Shown here piece after piece: positions 44,076-44,110 of a stretch of 44,110 bases of DNA. A program made the translations under genes and the position numbers. Position 1 is the stretch's first letter; every line of letters begins with the position of its first letter. The notes beneath the pieces are model-generated. The model had not been told where the DNA came from. It worked only from the letters and a program-made list of their open reading frames with translations, and did not search any database. Origin of the DNA: Streptococcus pseudopneumoniae (GTDB lineage: Bacteria > Bacillota > Bacilli > Lactobacillales > Streptococcaceae); contig NZ_JVRR01000123.1 in the NCBI RefSeq assembly GCF_001070715.1, positions 1-44,110 of the forward strand, given 5' to 3'.

Positions 44076-44110
44076 ATGACAACATTATTTTCAAAAATCA
44101 AAGAAGTAAC
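44076..44110 (+). CDS. pepA: Glutamyl aminopeptidase PepA (5' end only)
   Basis: Only the first 11 codons are present (MTTLFSKIKEV). They match my recollection of the N-terminus of streptococcal PepA, an M42 family metallo-aminopeptidase that removes N-terminal acidic residues. The gene runs off the right edge. Promoter and ribosome binding site are visible. The identification rests on very little sequence and a remembered N-terminus. Confidence 0.5.
   Translation, partial: MTTLFSKIKEV

Overview
The window is a chromosomal segment of a Mitis-group Streptococcus, most likely S. mitis, S. pseudopneumoniae or S. pneumoniae. This rests on four BOX repeats, the EndA nuclease, a complete amiACDEF oligopeptide transporter and protein sequences I recognise as near-pneumococcal. 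I cannot fix the species from sequence alone. Most of it is conserved core genome, with a few accessory insertions and deletion scars.

Layout. Positions 1-7463 hold a housekeeping run on the plus strand: tatD, an AT-rich membrane ORF, rnmV, rsmA, rsgA, rpe, a thiamine pyrophosphokinase, rmuC and cbf1/yhaM. These serve rRNA maturation, ribosome assembly and nucleic acid turnover. Next come purR (its leader carries a BOX repeat), lysA and pflA. Positions 10964-14988 hold an AT-rich accessory block: a three-gene LanFEG/BcrAB-like ABC exporter followed by an OmpR-type regulator and histidine kinase. No bacteriocin gene is present, so it looks like a stand-alone peptide-antibiotic defence module. 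Core genes resume with yidC and acyP (minus), a SpoU methyltransferase, a Bax-inhibitor-1 family protein, asnA, rsmD-coaD-PDZ/Lon protease, a DUF1146 protein, murA-epuA-endA and a CNNM/CorC protein. A tRNA-Cys gene lies on the minus strand.

Positions 25728-32218 are amiACDEF, preceded by a strong promoter and a near-perfect CodY box. Positions 32340-35367 hold a trpXYZ-type ABC transporter. Its roughly 290-nt leader contains a ladder of mutually exclusive RNA pairings ending in an intrinsic terminator, which looks like a transcription attenuator. A convergent treR repressor follows with no trehalose uptake or hydrolysis genes beside it; a BOX repeat and an orphan terminator sit where they would be expected. 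The last third is another core run: yneF, murI, rdgB, a YfcE-like phosphoesterase, a CBS-domain protein, a XerD-like protein, scpA-scpB-rluB-yidD, a BOX, galE (minus) and the first codons of pepA.

Promoters are often of the extended -10 type (TGnTATAAT). Three genes (16482, 19130, 21226) have the -10 only 6-7 nt before the ATG and no Shine-Dalgarno sequence, which predicts leaderless mRNAs. The observations I rate highest are the trpXYZ attenuator, the orphan LanFEG-RK module, the leaderless trio, the treR scar and the membrane ORF wedged between tatD and rnmV.
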